DNA of 64,000 nucleotides from Rhodococcus sp. B50 (GCF_013602415.1 NZ_WPAG02000002.1:3041480-3105479), one strand, 5' to 3'. Positions 16,232-25,168 are shown, numbered from the stretch's first letter. Notes: generated from the letters alone by a model not told the origin. Program-made: numbers and translations.

Positions 16232-17407
16232 TTACGAGACGGGCAGCCATCCCGCCAGCCGGTCGAGCGCCGCGGTGACATCGGCGGTCGATCCGGCGAA
16301 CGACAGTCGCACGGTGCCGTCACCGCGCACGGTGTCGAAGTCGACGCCCGGTGCGAGCGCGAGACCGGTGTCGTGGAGCAGTCGCGCGCACCACGCCGTC
16401 GAGTTCTCGCCGTCGAGCAGATGCCCGATGTCGGCGTAGACGTAGAAAGCGCCGTCGGCCGGTGCGAGTTTCGTGATGCCGAGATCCGGCAGTCCTTCGA
16501 GCAGCAGTTCCCGGTTCACGGCGTAACGGGAGACGTGCCCGTCGAGCTCGGTGCGGGCCTCGGTGCCGAACGCCTCGATCGCCGCGAACTGGGAGATCGA
16601 CGGCGGGCACACCGTCATGTTCGATGCGAGTCGCTGCAGGGCCGGCCGCATCCTCTCGGGGGCGAGCATCCAGCCGAGCCGCCAGCCGGTCATCGAGAAG
16701 TACTTCGACACCGAGCCGATCACCACGGATTCGCGGGAGGTCGCCCAGGCCGTGGAGGTCGCAGGCGAGCCGGGAGTATCGAATTCGATGCCGTGATAGA
16801 TCTCGTCGGAGATGAGGAGACTGCCGTGCTCGTCGCACCAGCGGGCGAGCGCCGCGAGCTCGGACGGCTCGATCATCGTGCCGGTGGGGTTCGCCGGACT
16901 GGCGACGACGACGCCCGCGGGCGGAGCGTCGAGTTCCTCGAGCATCGCGACGGTCGGCTGGTAGCGGGTCTGCGGGCCGCAGTCGAGTTCGACGACGCGA
17001 CAGCCGAGCGCGGCGAGGGTGTTGCGGTAGGCCGGATAGCCGGGGCGGGCGACGACGACGGTGTCGCCGACATCGAAGGCCGCGAGGAACACCAGGGTGA
17101 AGGCGCCGGAGGAGCCGGTGGTGACGACAACGTCGTCCGGATCGACGTCGATGCCGTACTTGTGCCGGTGGTACGCCGCGATCTCCTCGCGCAACGGCAG
17201 GATGCCGAAGGTCTCCGTGTAACCCAGCAGTTCGGCGTCGATCGCGAGGTTCGCGGCGCGGAGCACGGGGGCGGGTGCGGGGGTCGAGGGTTGTCCGGCG
17301 GCGAGACTCAGGACGTCGCCGTGGGAGCGCTGCCGCTCGGCAGCCGCCTTCCACACATCCATGACATGGAACGTCTCGATAGCAGAGCGTTGGGATTCGG
17401 GGCGCAC
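16232..17407 (-). CDS. PLP-dependent aminotransferase, class I/II
   Basis: 391 residues, fold-type I. LSLAAGQPSTPAP, YTETFGILPLREEIAAYH, SPANPTGTMI, ISDEIYHGIEF and the PLP lysine in SVSKYFSMTGWRLGWM are all present. The family covers aspartate and other amino-acid aminotransferases; substrate is not set by these motifs. Start GTG 17407 gives the usual N-terminus RPESQRSAIETFHVMDV; the ATG at MDVWKAA would be the alternative. Its stop abuts the stop of the convergent GMC gene with no space for a terminator. Confidence 0.88.
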   Translation of the reverse strand: MRPESQRSAIETFHVMDVWKAAAERQRSHGDVLSLAAGQPSTPAPAPVLRAANLAIDAELLGYTETFGILPLREEIAAYHRHKYGIDVDPDDVVVTTGSSGAFTLVFLAAFDVGDTVVVARPGYPAYRNTLAALGCRVVELDCGPQTRYQPTVAMLEELDAPPAGVVVASPANPTGTMIEPSELAALARWCDEHGSLLISDEIYHGIEFDTPGSPATSTAWATSRESVVIGSVSKYFSMTGWRLGWMLAPERMRPALQRLASNMTVCPPSISQFAAIEAFGTEARTELDGHVSRYAVNRELLLEGLPDLGITKLAPADGAFYVYADIGHLLDGENSTAWCARLLHDTGLALAPGVDFDTVRGDGTVRLSFAGSTADVTAALDRLAGWLPVS

Positions 17408-17438
17408 GTCGACGACGGTAGTACGCGCGCGTCGTTCG

Positions 17439-19220
17439 TCAGAGCCGGACGCGCTGAAGTCGGGTGAGGGCACCCCACGCGATCGGGTAGTCCGGACGCT
17501 GCGCGACCTGCGCGGGCGTGACCTCCGCGGCGGCGGCCGTCTCCTCGGGTTCCGGCGCCGGCTGCGGCACGATCGGCAGCAGCAGATGCGAGTCGAACTG
17601 CCCGCCCGCGTGCACGATGTGGAAGCCCTTGTTGATCGTGCGGTCATGGCCGACGCGCGGATTCTCGTCGAGGTCGTGGCCGGCGATGACGAGCACGAGG
17701 CTGGATCCGGCCTCGAAGAAGGTGCTGTGCGGCATGATCTCGATGTCGACCGGCACGATCTGGTCCGGCAGCAGCGGCCAGTATTTCTTCTGGTCGTGGA
17801 CGGGCCGGTAGGCGGTGGAGGCTTCCGGGTCCAGGGCCCGGCGGGAGACCCGCATCCAGCCGTGGGCGACGAATCCCTTCTCGTATCCGCCGTGGCCTTC
17901 GAACCACACATCGCGGCCGTGCTCGTCGCGCTTGGTCAGGCCCACGAACAGGTCCATGTCGTTGGCGTCCTTCGCCTGCACCCACAGGCGCAGCGCCGCG
18001 TGCCCGGTGATCTCGGTGTCCTCGGCGAAGGTGTGGGTGAAGACGAGTTCGTCACCCGCGACGGGGAAGGTGCGCCGGAACTGGCGGCTCTCGCACGGCG
18101 TGGTGCTCAGATCGGCGTTCGCGTGGTCGAGGTGGAGTGAGACGTAGCGGGTGCCGGGCACGGGCCACTCGGGCTCGAGGCGTTCGGAATAGGTACGCAG
18201 GTCGTGGCGGGTCTCGAGGCGCACGCGCGGGGTGTCCTCGAAGCCGTTGTCCTCGCCCTTGAGGAAGTGGTCGAAGAAGCGTCGCTGGTAGTCGAGCGCT
18301 TCGGTGCCGTAGAACGTCTGCCACATCTTCCGCCCGTGGGTGTAGAGCCACTTGTGCTCCGATCCGATGCGGCGGTAGCCCTCGACCGATCCGCGGGCGC
18401 GGGGGCCCTGGTCCGACCAGGAGACTCCGACCAGCGCGGGCACGGTGACGTCTTCGAGCCGGGGAGGCGGGGCGAGGTGACGGAAGAAGTCGGGGAACCG
18501 GCGCAGCAGCCACGGGGTGAACCGCCGGAGGGATGCGGCGCCGCAGCGCGCCCCGGTGTTCATCGCGCTGTACCAGAACTCGCTGTAGCGGGTCTCGGGG
18601 ATGCCGCCCTGCGTGAGGATGTCGCGGCAGGGATCGCTCACGCCCTCCCAGGGCGCGATGGCCGCGAGGTGAGGCGGGTTCAGCGCGGCGGTGTACCACT
18701 GCAAGGTGGCGAGATAATCGGCGCCGGCGAGACCGACCCGGCCGTTGCTCCACTCCTGGCCACCGGCCCATTCCACGACGGCCGCGCAGTCGAGCGCGGC
18801 CCGGCCGAGCAGCAGGCGCGGCCGGCCGCCGCTGGCGTGGTAGCCGCGCATGTCGGCGACGACGAGGACGTAGCCTCGAGGAACCCAGTAGGCGGGATCG
18901 GGCGCCTCGAAGGAGGTGCATTCGCTGAGTTCGAGGTCGCCGATGTGGTTGCCGGATTCGGCGAGCTCGTCGAAGTCGACGGGGTACCGGTCCACGCCGG
19001 CGTTCTTTCCGTAGGGGGTGACTGCGACCAGTACGGGGCACCGGTCCTGTTCACCGGCACTCGCGGGGCGGTAGACGTCGGCTCGCAGGACGGTGCCGTC
19101 GGCCGTGCGGACGGGCACGTCGCGCTCGACGACAACGTCGTCCGGCAGCTCGTTCACGACGACGTTGTGGTGCCGTAGCGGTGTCGGGTCCGGCGTCGGC
19201 GTTCGTCCTCGAAAGACCAT
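17439..19220 (-). CDS. CocE/NonD-family hydrolase with Asp at the nucleophile position
   Basis: 593 residues from ATG 19220 (AGGGG upstream). The layout is that of X-Pro dipeptidyl-peptidase/CocE esterases: alpha/beta-hydrolase core, helical cap, C-terminal jelly-roll (from about GTRYVSLHLDH). VVADMRGYHASGG and RFFDHFLKGEDNG are typical. The nucleophile elbow reads GLAGADYLATLQW where CocE has G-V-S-Y-L-G, so the Ser is replaced by Asp168 (codon GAT at 18717-18719). Other triad candidates, Asp in SWSDQG and His in YTHGRKMW, are present. It may be non-hydrolytic, or use an Asp nucleophile. Upstream lie two tandem palindromes. Confidence 0.82.
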   Translation of the reverse strand: MVFRGRTPTPDPTPLRHHNVVVNELPDDVVVERDVPVRTADGTVLRADVYRPASAGEQDRCPVLVAVTPYGKNAGVDRYPVDFDELAESGNHIGDLELSECTSFEAPDPAYWVPRGYVLVVADMRGYHASGGRPRLLLGRAALDCAAVVEWAGGQEWSNGRVGLAGADYLATLQWYTAALNPPHLAAIAPWEGVSDPCRDILTQGGIPETRYSEFWYSAMNTGARCGAASLRRFTPWLLRRFPDFFRHLAPPPRLEDVTVPALVGVSWSDQGPRARGSVEGYRRIGSEHKWLYTHGRKMWQTFYGTEALDYQRRFFDHFLKGEDNGFEDTPRVRLETRHDLRTYSERLEPEWPVPGTRYVSLHLDHANADLSTTPCESRQFRRTFPVAGDELVFTHTFAEDTEITGHAALRLWVQAKDANDMDLFVGLTKRDEHGRDVWFEGHGGYEKGFVAHGWMRVSRRALDPEASTAYRPVHDQKKYWPLLPDQIVPVDIEIMPHSTFFEAGSSLVLVIAGHDLDENPRVGHDRTINKGFHIVHAGGQFDSHLLLPIVPQPAPEPEETAAAAEVTPAQVAQRPDYPIAWGALTRLQRVRL

Positions 19221-19246
19221 CCTGTCACCCCTGCTGGCATCAAAGA

Positions 19247-19281
19247 TGCACCGAGTGTGCAACATGCACCCGGTAGGTGCA
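19247..19281. promoter_or_regulatory. two tandem palindromic operators before the CocE-like gene
   Basis: TGCAC-CGAGT-GTGCA (19247-19261) and TGCACC-CGGTA-GGTGCA (19265-19281) are two near-identical inverted repeats whose centres are 19 bp apart. They lie 27-61 bp upstream of the CocE-like ATG and downstream of purD. The arrangement suits cooperative binding of two repressor dimers; the regulator is not adjacent. Confidence 0.6.
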
Positions 19282-19304
19282 AGGTGAAGGACGAGGGTGA
19301 AAGG

Positions 19305-20558
19305 CTAGACCGAGATCCGGCCCTCGACGGCCGCCATACCGATGTCGCGGCGGAAGTGACCGCCCGGCAGTTTCACGGTGGCGAGCCGATCATAAGCGGC
19401 ATCGCGCGCGGCCGCGAGATCGGCGCCCACGCCGATCACATTGAGCACGCGTCCACCCGCGGAGACCAGCGCTCCGTCGTCGCGACGCTTGGTACCCGCG
19501 TGCAGCACCGTCTCGCCTTCGGCGCCGGTGATCACGTCGCCGGTGCGCGGGGTGGACGGGTAGTGCTCGGCGGCGAGCACCACGGTCACCGCGGCGCCGT
19601 CCTTCCAGCGAAGCGGCGGGAGGTCGGCGAGCGTGCCGGTGGCCACCGCGTTCAGAGCCTCACCCAGCGGCGACTCGAGCAGTGCGAGCACGGCCTGGGT
19701 CTCCGGATCGCCGAAGCGGCAGTTGAATTCGACCACGGCCGGGCCCTCGGCGCCCATCGCCAGACCCGCGTAGAGCAGTCCGGAGAAGCCGCATCCGCGT
19801 CGCACCATCTCGGCCGCGACCGGTTCGACGACCTCGGAGACGATCCGCTCGACGCTGCCCTCGGGCAGCCACGGCAACGGGGTGTAGGCACCCATTCCGC
19901 CGGTGTTGGGACCGGTGTCGCCCTCACCCACGCGCTTGTGGTCCTGCGCCGGGAGCAGCGGCACGACCGTCTCACCGTCCACGAGGCAGAACAGGGAGAC
20001 CTCGGGACCGTCGAGGAAGGACTCCAGCAGGACGGGGTGTCCGTTCTCGAGGATCTCGACAGCATGATCGCGGGCGGCGTCGCGGTCGGCGGTGACGACG
20101 ACACCCTTGCCGGCGGCGAGACCGTCGTCCTTGACCACCCAGGTCGGTCCGAAGCGATCGAGCGCCTCGTCGATGGTCGCGGGGCTGTCGACGACCTCGC
20201 TGTGGGCGGTGCGCACGCCGGCGGCGGCCATGACGTCCTTCGCGAACGCCTTCGACCCCTCGATGCGGGCGGCGGCGGCGGACGGACCGAAGCAGGGGAT
20301 GCCCGCGGTGCGGACGGCGTCGGCGACACCGAGGACGAGCGGGACCTCGGGGCCGATCACCACGAGGTCGGCCTTCTGCTCGGTGGCGAGGGCGACGACG
20401 CTCTCGGCGGAGGCGGCGTCGACGGGGAACAGCTCGGCGATGTTCGCGATACCGGGGTTGCCGGGCGCCGCCAGCACGGCGGTCACGCCGGGGTCGCGGG
20501 ACAGGGCGAGAGCAAGAGCATGTTCACGGGCACCGGAGCCGATAACGAGTACGCGCAC
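19305..20558 (-). CDS. purD: phosphoribosylamine-glycine ligase
   Basis: 417 residues; GAR synthetase, third step of purine synthesis. [21 protein letters not shown] at the N-terminus, the ATP-grasp core ([16 protein letters not shown]), [11 protein letters not shown] and [12 protein letters not shown] are all intact. Start GTG 20558: TAGTCT followed by seven bases precedes it, so the mRNA is probably leaderless and this promoter lies at the end of the upstream kinase gene. It shares the strand and functional theme with purB 6.8 kb away. Confidence 0.95.
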   Translation of the reverse strand: MRVLVIGSGAREHALALALSRDPGVTAVLAAPGNPGIANIAELFPVDAASAESVVALATEQKADLVVIGPEVPLVLGVADAVRTAGIPCFGPSAAAARIEGSKAFAKDVMAAAGVRTAHSEVVDSPATIDEALDRFGPTWVVKDDGLAAGKGVVVTADRDAARDHAVEILENGHPVLLESFLDGPEVSLFCLVDGETVVPLLPAQDHKRVGEGDTGPNTGGMGAYTPLPWLPEGSVERIVSEVVEPVAAEMVRRGCGFSGLLYAGLAMGAEGPAVVEFNCRFGDPETQAVLALLESPLGEALNAVATGTLADLPPLRWKDGAAVTVVLAAEHYPSTPRTGDVITGAEGETVLHAGTKRRDDGALVSAGGRVLNVIGVGADLAAARDAAYDRLATVKLPGGHFRRDIGMAAVEGRISV

Positions 20559-20568
20559 GCAGGACAGA

Positions 20569-21234
20569 CTACGGGACCGGTCTCCACACGAGATCGGCGC
20601 GGGAGCGGGTGCGCTGGACGGCTTCCGCATTCGGCAGATCGACGGTGCGCACCCATTCGCGTGCCCCGTCGTCGTCCCGTCCGTGGTGACGGTGTCTGCG
20701 GACGAGACGTCGCGTGAGCGTGCGGCGGGGCGCGTCGATATAAATGACGAGGTCGAGCAGCGGGCGGATGTGTTCCCATCCCCCGGTCTCGAACATCAGA
20801 TAGTTGCCCTCGGTGACGATCACCTGCGCATCGGGCGGCACGGCGTGCACCGCCGCGATCGGTTCGTCGAGCGGCCGGGAGAAGTCGGGGGCGTAGATCG
20901 TCTCGCCGCGGCACTGCCGCACCCGGCTCAACATGTCGCGGAAACCTGCGACATCGAAGGTGTCGGGCGCCCCCTTCCGGTCGCGCGCGCCGAAGGTGTC
21001 GAGCTGCCGGTTGGACAGGTGGTAGCCGTCCATCGGCACCTGGCCGGTGGACACGCCCGCGCACCGCAGCGCGTAGACGAGCAGGGCCGTGGCACGACTC
21101 TTCCCGGCACCCGGAGGCCCGCACAGCCCGACGACCGTGCGCCGGTCCGCGGGAAGCCCCACGAGGACGTGCGTGACGAGTTCGTCGACGAGCACACGCA
21201 GCGGCGCCTCTCGCACGTTTCCCTCGCCTCCCAT
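20569..21234 (-). CDS. nucleoside/nucleotide kinase family P-loop protein
   Basis: 221 residues. Walker A GPPGAGKS near the N-terminus, [34 protein letters not shown] and [18 protein letters not shown] resemble the uridine kinase/pantothenate kinase-like group (also called fructose-transport kinase-like). It would phosphorylate a small alcohol or nucleoside; the substrate is unknown. Start ATG 21234; a purine-rich stretch (GGGAGGCG) lies at the start itself. It ends 10 bp before purD and is divergent from the HIT gene. Confidence 0.8.
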   Translation of the reverse strand: MGGEGNVREAPLRVLVDELVTHVLVGLPADRRTVVGLCGPPGAGKSRATALLVYALRCAGVSTGQVPMDGYHLSNRQLDTFGARDRKGAPDTFDVAGFRDMLSRVRQCRGETIYAPDFSRPLDEPIAAVHAVPPDAQVIVTEGNYLMFETGGWEHIRPLLDLVIYIDAPRRTLTRRLVRRHRHHGRDDDGAREWVRTVDLPNAEAVQRTRSRADLVWRPVP

Positions 21235-21274
21235 GAGCCCGACGATACGACCGTCGTCACCTATCCTCCCCGGT

Positions 21275-21700
21275 ATGGCTTCCGTATTCAGCAAGATCAT
21301 CGCCGGTGAACTGCCGGGCCGCTTCGTCTGGCAGGACGACGACGTCGTCTCGTTCCTGACCATCAACCCCTTCACCGAAGGACACGTGCTGGTCGTGCCG
21401 CGGCAGGAGGTCGACCACTGGCAGAACGTGGACGACGACCTCTCGGCGAAGGTGAACGACGTCGCCCGCATCCTGGGTCGCGCCGTGACCGCCGCCTTCG
21501 ACGCCCCGCGCGCCGGCCTGATGATCGCGGGTCTGGAAGTCCCTCACCTGCATGTGCACGTCTTCCCTGCCTACTCCCTCGGCGACTTCGACTTCGCGAC
21601 GGCCGACAAGGATCCGTCGCCCGAATCGCTCGACCGCGCGCAGCAGAAGATCAAGGACGCCCTTCGCGAACAGGGTCACGGCGCGCACGTCCCGGACTGA
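21275..21700 (+). CDS. HIT-family protein
   Basis: 141 residues. [33 protein letters not shown] and the histidine triad [10 protein letters not shown] identify a HINT-like nucleotide phosphoramidase, lacking the Cys pair of the other HIT protein. The ATG at 21275 is preceded by TATCCT plus seven bases, a leaderless-type promoter in the 40-bp divergent gap to the kinase gene. A strong hairpin follows its stop. Confidence 0.88.
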   Translation: MASVFSKIIAGELPGRFVWQDDDVVSFLTINPFTEGHVLVVPRQEVDHWQNVDDDLSAKVNDVARILGRAVTAAFDAPRAGLMIAGLEVPHLHVHVFPAYSLGDFDFATADKDPSPESLDRAQQKIKDALREQGHGAHVPD

Positions 21701-21711
21701 TCTTCCTGTCG

Positions 21712-21749
21712 ACGGGATGCCGGCGGAACAATTCCGACCGGTATCCCGT
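21712..21749. terminator. long hairpin between HIT gene and MFS start
   Basis: ACGGGATGCCGG-CGGAA (21712-21728) and TTCCGACCGGTATCCCGT (21732-21749) pair into a stem of about 17 bp with one G-U pair and a one-base bulge, closing on a CAA loop. It has no U-tract and ends 10 bp before the GTG of the MFS gene. It could terminate HIT transcription, act as an operator, or attenuate the exporter. Confidence 0.55.
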
Positions 21750-21759
21750 TGACTTCCTC

Positions 21760-23259
21760 GTGTCTTCCACTCCACCGAGTCCTCCTGCCCCGGCCGGTGC
21801 GCCCCAGCCGCAGGCCGCTGTCGCACCGCGAGCCGGTCTGCTGATCGCCGTCCTCGTCGGGGCCGCGTTCGTGGTCATCCTCAACGAGACGATCATGAGC
21901 GTCGCGCTGCCGAAGCTGATGGTCGAGTTCGACGTCGGCGCGGCCACCGCCCAATGGCTCACCACGGCGTTCATGCTGACCATGGCCGTCGTCATTCCCA
22001 TCACGGGTTATCTGCTCACCCGCCTGTCGCTGCGCACGGTCTTCGCGATCGCGATGGGCAGCTTCCTGATCGGCACCCTGATCGCCGCGATCGCGCCGAT
22101 CTTCCCTGTCCTCGTGCTGGGCCGTGTCGTCCAGGCCGTGGGCACCGCGGTGATGCTTCCGCTGCTGTTCACGACGGTGCTCAACCTGGTGCCCGCCGAG
22201 CGCCGCGGGCGCACGATGGGCGTGATCTCGATCGTCATCGCCGTCGCCCCCGCGGTCGGCCCGACCATCGGTGGCGTCGTGCTCGACCAGCTGAGCTGGC
22301 GGTGGATGTTCTGGCTGGTGCTGCCGATCGCGGTCGTCGCGACGACGCTCGGCCTGAGCTGGATCCGCAACGTCACCGAACCGGTTCCGGTGCCGCTCGA
22401 CGCACCGTCGGTGGTGCTGTCCGCCCTCGGCTTCAGCGGTCTCGTCTTCGGTCTGAGCAGCCTCGGTGAAGCCGCCGAAGGCGATCCGCTGCTGCCGCCG
22501 TGGTTGCCGCTGGTCGTCGGACTCGCCTCACTCGCGATCTTCGTCCTGCGTCAGCTCCGACTCGGCGACGGCGCCCTGCTCGACCTGCGTGCGTTCCGCA
22601 CCCCGGCGTTCTCGCTCGCGGTGGCGCTCGTGTCGGTGAGCATGATGTCGCTGTTCGGCACCCTCATCCTGCTGCCGATCTACCTGCAGAACGTGCTGGG
22701 GCAGTCGACGCTGGCCACCGGCCTGATGTTGCTGCCCGGCGGCCTGGCGATGGGTCTGCTCGGCTACATCGTCGGACGGCTGTTCGACCGCTTCGGTCCG
22801 CGGCCGCTGGTCGCACCGGGCGCGTTGATCGCCTGCGTCGCGATGTGGGGCATGACGACCTTCGACGCGGCCACCACGACCGGCACGGTCATCGCCTGGC
22901 ACGTGCTGCTCAACATCGGCCTCGCGCTGATGTTCTCGCCGCTGCTGACCTCGGCACTCGGTGCGTTGCCACGTCGGCTGTACTCGCACGGCAGTGCCAT
23001 CGTGAGCACGATGCAGCAGGTCGCCGGTGCGGCCGGTACGGCGCTGTTCATCACGGTGCTGACCCGCACGACGGTCGCGGGCGCCGAGAGCGCCGACGAT
23101 CCCGCAGGCGCGCTCGCGGACGGTGTCCACCAAGCGTTCACGTGGGGCGCGGTGATCGCCGTGGTCGCCGTCGTCGGATCGCTGTTCGTCCGGCGGGCCG
23201 CGGAGCCCGAGCCGGACGAAGTGGAGACGTCGGTCCCCGAAGTCGCCGGAACGCACTAG
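21760..23259 (+). CDS. MFS drug exporter, DHA2 (14-helix) type
   Basis: 499 residues. The N-terminus is proline/alanine-rich, then about 14 hydrophobic segments follow. ILNETIMSVALPKLMVEFDV, QWLTTAFMLTMAVVIPITGYL, GRVVQAVGTAVMLPLL, VPAERRGRTMG and GPTIGGVVLDQLSWRWMFWL (motif C and motif A-like segments) are typical of EmrB/LfrA-type proton antiporters that expel drugs or lipophilic cations. Start GTG 21760 without a clear ribosome site, and directly behind a hairpin, so expression may depend on that structure. Substrate unknown. Confidence 0.87.
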   Translation: MSSTPPSPPAPAGAPQPQAAVAPRAGLLIAVLVGAAFVVILNETIMSVALPKLMVEFDVGAATAQWLTTAFMLTMAVVIPITGYLLTRLSLRTVFAIAMGSFLIGTLIAAIAPIFPVLVLGRVVQAVGTAVMLPLLFTTVLNLVPAERRGRTMGVISIVIAVAPAVGPTIGGVVLDQLSWRWMFWLVLPIAVVATTLGLSWIRNVTEPVPVPLDAPSVVLSALGFSGLVFGLSSLGEAAEGDPLLPPWLPLVVGLASLAIFVLRQLRLGDGALLDLRAFRTPAFSLAVALVSVSMMSLFGTLILLPIYLQNVLGQSTLATGLMLLPGGLAMGLLGYIVGRLFDRFGPRPLVAPGALIACVAMWGMTTFDAATTTGTVIAWHVLLNIGLALMFSPLLTSALGALPRRLYSHGSAIVSTMQQVAGAAGTALFITVLTRTTVAGAESADDPAGALADGVHQAFTWGAVIAVVAVVGSLFVRRAAEPEPDEVETSVPEVAGTH

Positions 23260-23280
23260 CCGACCGGGCGACGCAACGAT

Positions 23281-24381
23281 TCACGCGCCGGTCGTCACGA
23301 TGTCCTGTTCGACGGGAAGCGTGGCGGCCGGCGCGTTGCTGTTCGTGTGGGGTTCGCGCAGGAAGACGTCCAGTTCTACCCATGAGGTGTCGCGGGCGGC
23401 GCTGCCGGTGAGCATGCCGAGGTGCGTTCCCGGGACGCGGACGAAGCGCACCTGTGTGCCGCTGAGCAGCCTCGTGACGGGCTCGACCGCAGGGATCGGG
23501 GCGAGCACGTCGTCCTTGCCGCCGAGCGCGAGCACCGGCACCGCGACATCGGCGAGGTCGACGACCCGGTCGCCGAGCTGCAGACGTCCGGTGGCGAGTT
23601 CGTTGTCGATGGTGACGCTCGTCGCGAGCTGACGGAACACACGCCCGGCGTAGCCGTGGATCTCGTCCTGGAACCGGTCGACGCGTTCCATCCGCGCGAG
23701 CGTCTCGGCATCGGTGAGATGTGTCGCCACGAACCACGGGCGGTGGATCTCGCGTTCGATCGCGGTGAGGCGGTAGGCAGTGCGCACGATGGGTGCGGGT
23801 ACCCCGCCGAAGACCGCGTCGAGCAGACCGAGTGCGGGCTCGGCGACGAACCGGCCGACGAGCCGAGGCAGCGCCATCACCGGGATCGCGGAGTAGTCGA
23901 GCGGACTGCCGAAGGCGGTGAGCGATCGCATCGGCAGGTCGGGATGTGCCGCCGCGGTGAGCATCGCCAGCGTGCCGCCGATACTCCACGCCACCACGTC
24001 CACCTCGCGGTTCCCGCACAGTTCGGACGTGCGGGCGATCGCTTCGGGGATCACGTCGTCGATCCAGAATTCGAGCCCCAGGTCGCGGTCGTCGGAGGTC
24101 ATCTCGCCGTACTCGACGAGGAAGACGCTGCGGCCGAGATCGAGCAGGTGCTCGACGAGGCTCTGCCCCGGCATCAGGTCGAAGCAGGTGGGCGACGCGG
24201 CGAGCGGGGTCACGAGCAGCACTGGAGGACCGACGTTCTCCGGTCCGAAACGTCGCAGTGTCCGGTGGCGGCCGTTTCCGACGATCACCGAGGGAGTGCG
24301 ATGGGGAGGCGCGATGCCGTCGGCGACGAACAACGACCACGCGTTCCGCGCAGCCTTCCCGACCACATCCGTGATCCCCAT
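23281..24381 (-). CDS. alpha/beta hydrolase, PHA-synthase-like
   Basis: 366 residues. VLLVTPLAASPTCFDLMPGQSLVEHLLDLGRSVFLVEYGE (read in segments) is the PHA synthase/acyltransferase N-terminal pattern. The elbow is DVVAWSIGGTLAM, with Ser in place of the Cys of true PhaC. The Asp in GGKDDVLAPIP and His in PGTHLGML complete a triad. A role in acyl transfer or ester hydrolysis on hydroxyacyl chains is plausible; it is unlikely to be a genuine polymer synthase. It converges on the MFS gene. Confidence 0.75.
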   Translation of the reverse strand: MGITDVVGKAARNAWSLFVADGIAPPHRTPSVIVGNGRHRTLRRFGPENVGPPVLLVTPLAASPTCFDLMPGQSLVEHLLDLGRSVFLVEYGEMTSDDRDLGLEFWIDDVIPEAIARTSELCGNREVDVVAWSIGGTLAMLTAAAHPDLPMRSLTAFGSPLDYSAIPVMALPRLVGRFVAEPALGLLDAVFGGVPAPIVRTAYRLTAIEREIHRPWFVATHLTDAETLARMERVDRFQDEIHGYAGRVFRQLATSVTIDNELATGRLQLGDRVVDLADVAVPVLALGGKDDVLAPIPAVEPVTRLLSGTQVRFVRVPGTHLGMLTGSAARDTSWVELDVFLREPHTNSNAPAATLPVEQDIVTTGA

Positions 24382-24528
24382 ATGTGACTCCTCCCCGAGT
24401 CGCCGGCACCCGTTCGTTGTGCGTGCTCACGATAGTCGTGGGACGTCGAGACTCGCTCACCGGACGAACCGGACGGCACCACGCCCCGCGCCCACACGCC
24501 GTCCGGCCGCGGTGCTATCAAGGGGGTC

Positions 24529-24735
24529 ATGACGTGCTCACGATGCAATCACGATCTCGACCATTGCCACGGCACCCTCGTGATCCACGCCGACACGCAG
24601 GGGGACTGCACCGATCCCGACTGCGTCGACCTCGAGATCGTGCGGCACACCCTCGTTATCGAATGCACCGAACTGGACGGCGGATGCTCGTGCACGGTGG
24701 TTGCGCAGGAATCGCAGCTGCTGCGCGTGTCCTGA
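24529..24735 (+). CDS. small cysteine-rich protein
   Basis: 68 residues. It has C-x-x-C near the start (TCSRC), HCH, DCTDPDC, IEC and GCSCT: eight Cys and several His, suggesting one or two bound metals, probably zinc. AAGGGGG lies a few bases before ATG 24529. I recognise no named family, though the good ribosome site and composition support a real gene. The next gene downstream is the riboswitch-controlled guanidinium exporter, but a separate promoter lies between them. Confidence 0.6.
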   Translation: MTCSRCNHDLDHCHGTLVIHADTQGDCTDPDCVDLEIVRHTLVIECTELDGGCSCTVVAQESQLLRVS

Positions 24736-24740
24736 GCAAT

Positions 24741-24770
24741 TTGCCAATCCTCGTCCGGAATTCCTAACCT
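24741..24770 (+). promoter_or_regulatory. sigma-A-type promoter of the guanidine riboswitch transcript
   Basis: TTGCCA (24741-24746) and TAACCT (24765-24770) are separated by 18 bp. Transcription would begin near 24777, about 20 nt before the aptamer. Confidence 0.55.
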
Positions 24771-24796
24771 CGATGGAGGCGGCCGTAGTCGGCCTC

Positions 24797-24842
24797 CCGG
24801 ACGAGCGCACCGTACCCGGCCAGCGACAAGACGGTGCAGGAG
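24797..24842 (+). promoter_or_regulatory. guanidine-III (ykkC-III) riboswitch
   Basis: The conserved ykkC-III sequence is readable almost base for base: CCGGACGAG (24797-24805), GCACCGT (24806-24812), ACCCGGCCAG, then GACAAG and ACGGTGC (24831-24837). The two CCGG blocks (24797-24800, 24816-24819) can pair as the helix. GCACCGT pairs perfectly with ACGGTGC to make the pseudoknot. The ribosome site AGGAG (24838-24842) begins directly after the pseudoknot strand, 11 bases before the exporter ATG, so ligand-dependent folding would act on translation. The class binds free guanidinium and typically precedes SMR exporters, as here. Confidence 0.9.
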
Positions 24843-24853
24843 CGTTGTACGTC

Positions 24854-25168
24854 ATGGCCTGGATCGTTCTCGTCCTGTCGGGTGTCCTCGAAGCCGTATG
24901 GGCCACCGCCCTCGGCAGATCGGCCGGCTTCAGCCGGCTCACTCCGACGCTGGTATTTCTCGTCGCCCTCGTCCTGAGCATGGCCGGACTCGCGTATGCC
25001 TTGCGCACCTTGCCGGTCGGGACGTCCTATGCGATCTGGGTGGGTATCGGCGCCGCGCTCACGGTCGGCTACGCGATGGTCACCGGCACCGAGACGGCGT
25101 CACTGCTGAAGATCGTCCTGATCGCGGGCATCGTGCTGTGCGTCGTCGGACTCAAACTCGTGCACTGA
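24854..25168 (+). CDS. gdx: SMR guanidinium exporter (Gdx/SugE type)
   Basis: 104 residues, four transmembrane helices. The essential Glu is E13 in SGVLEAVWA, with W16, and RLTPT, RTLPVGTSYAIWVGIGAALTV and the terminal VGLKLVH match SugE/Gdx rather than the promiscuous EmrE subtype. Gdx proteins are dual-topology proton/guanidinium antiporters that remove guanidinium from the cytoplasm. A single protein is present, as expected for a dual-topology dimer. ATG 24854 is set by the ribosome site within the riboswitch expression platform. Confidence 0.92.
   Translation: MAWIVLVLSGVLEAVWATALGRSAGFSRLTPTLVFLVALVLSMAGLAYALRTLPVGTSYAIWVGIGAALTVGYAMVTGTETASLLKIVLIAGIVLCVVGLKLVH

Noticed and set aside
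19257..20717. 486-residue plus-strand frame opposite purD
   Set aside because: Lies exactly over purD, whose motifs are unambiguous; composition is Gly/His/Glu-rich shadow sequence.
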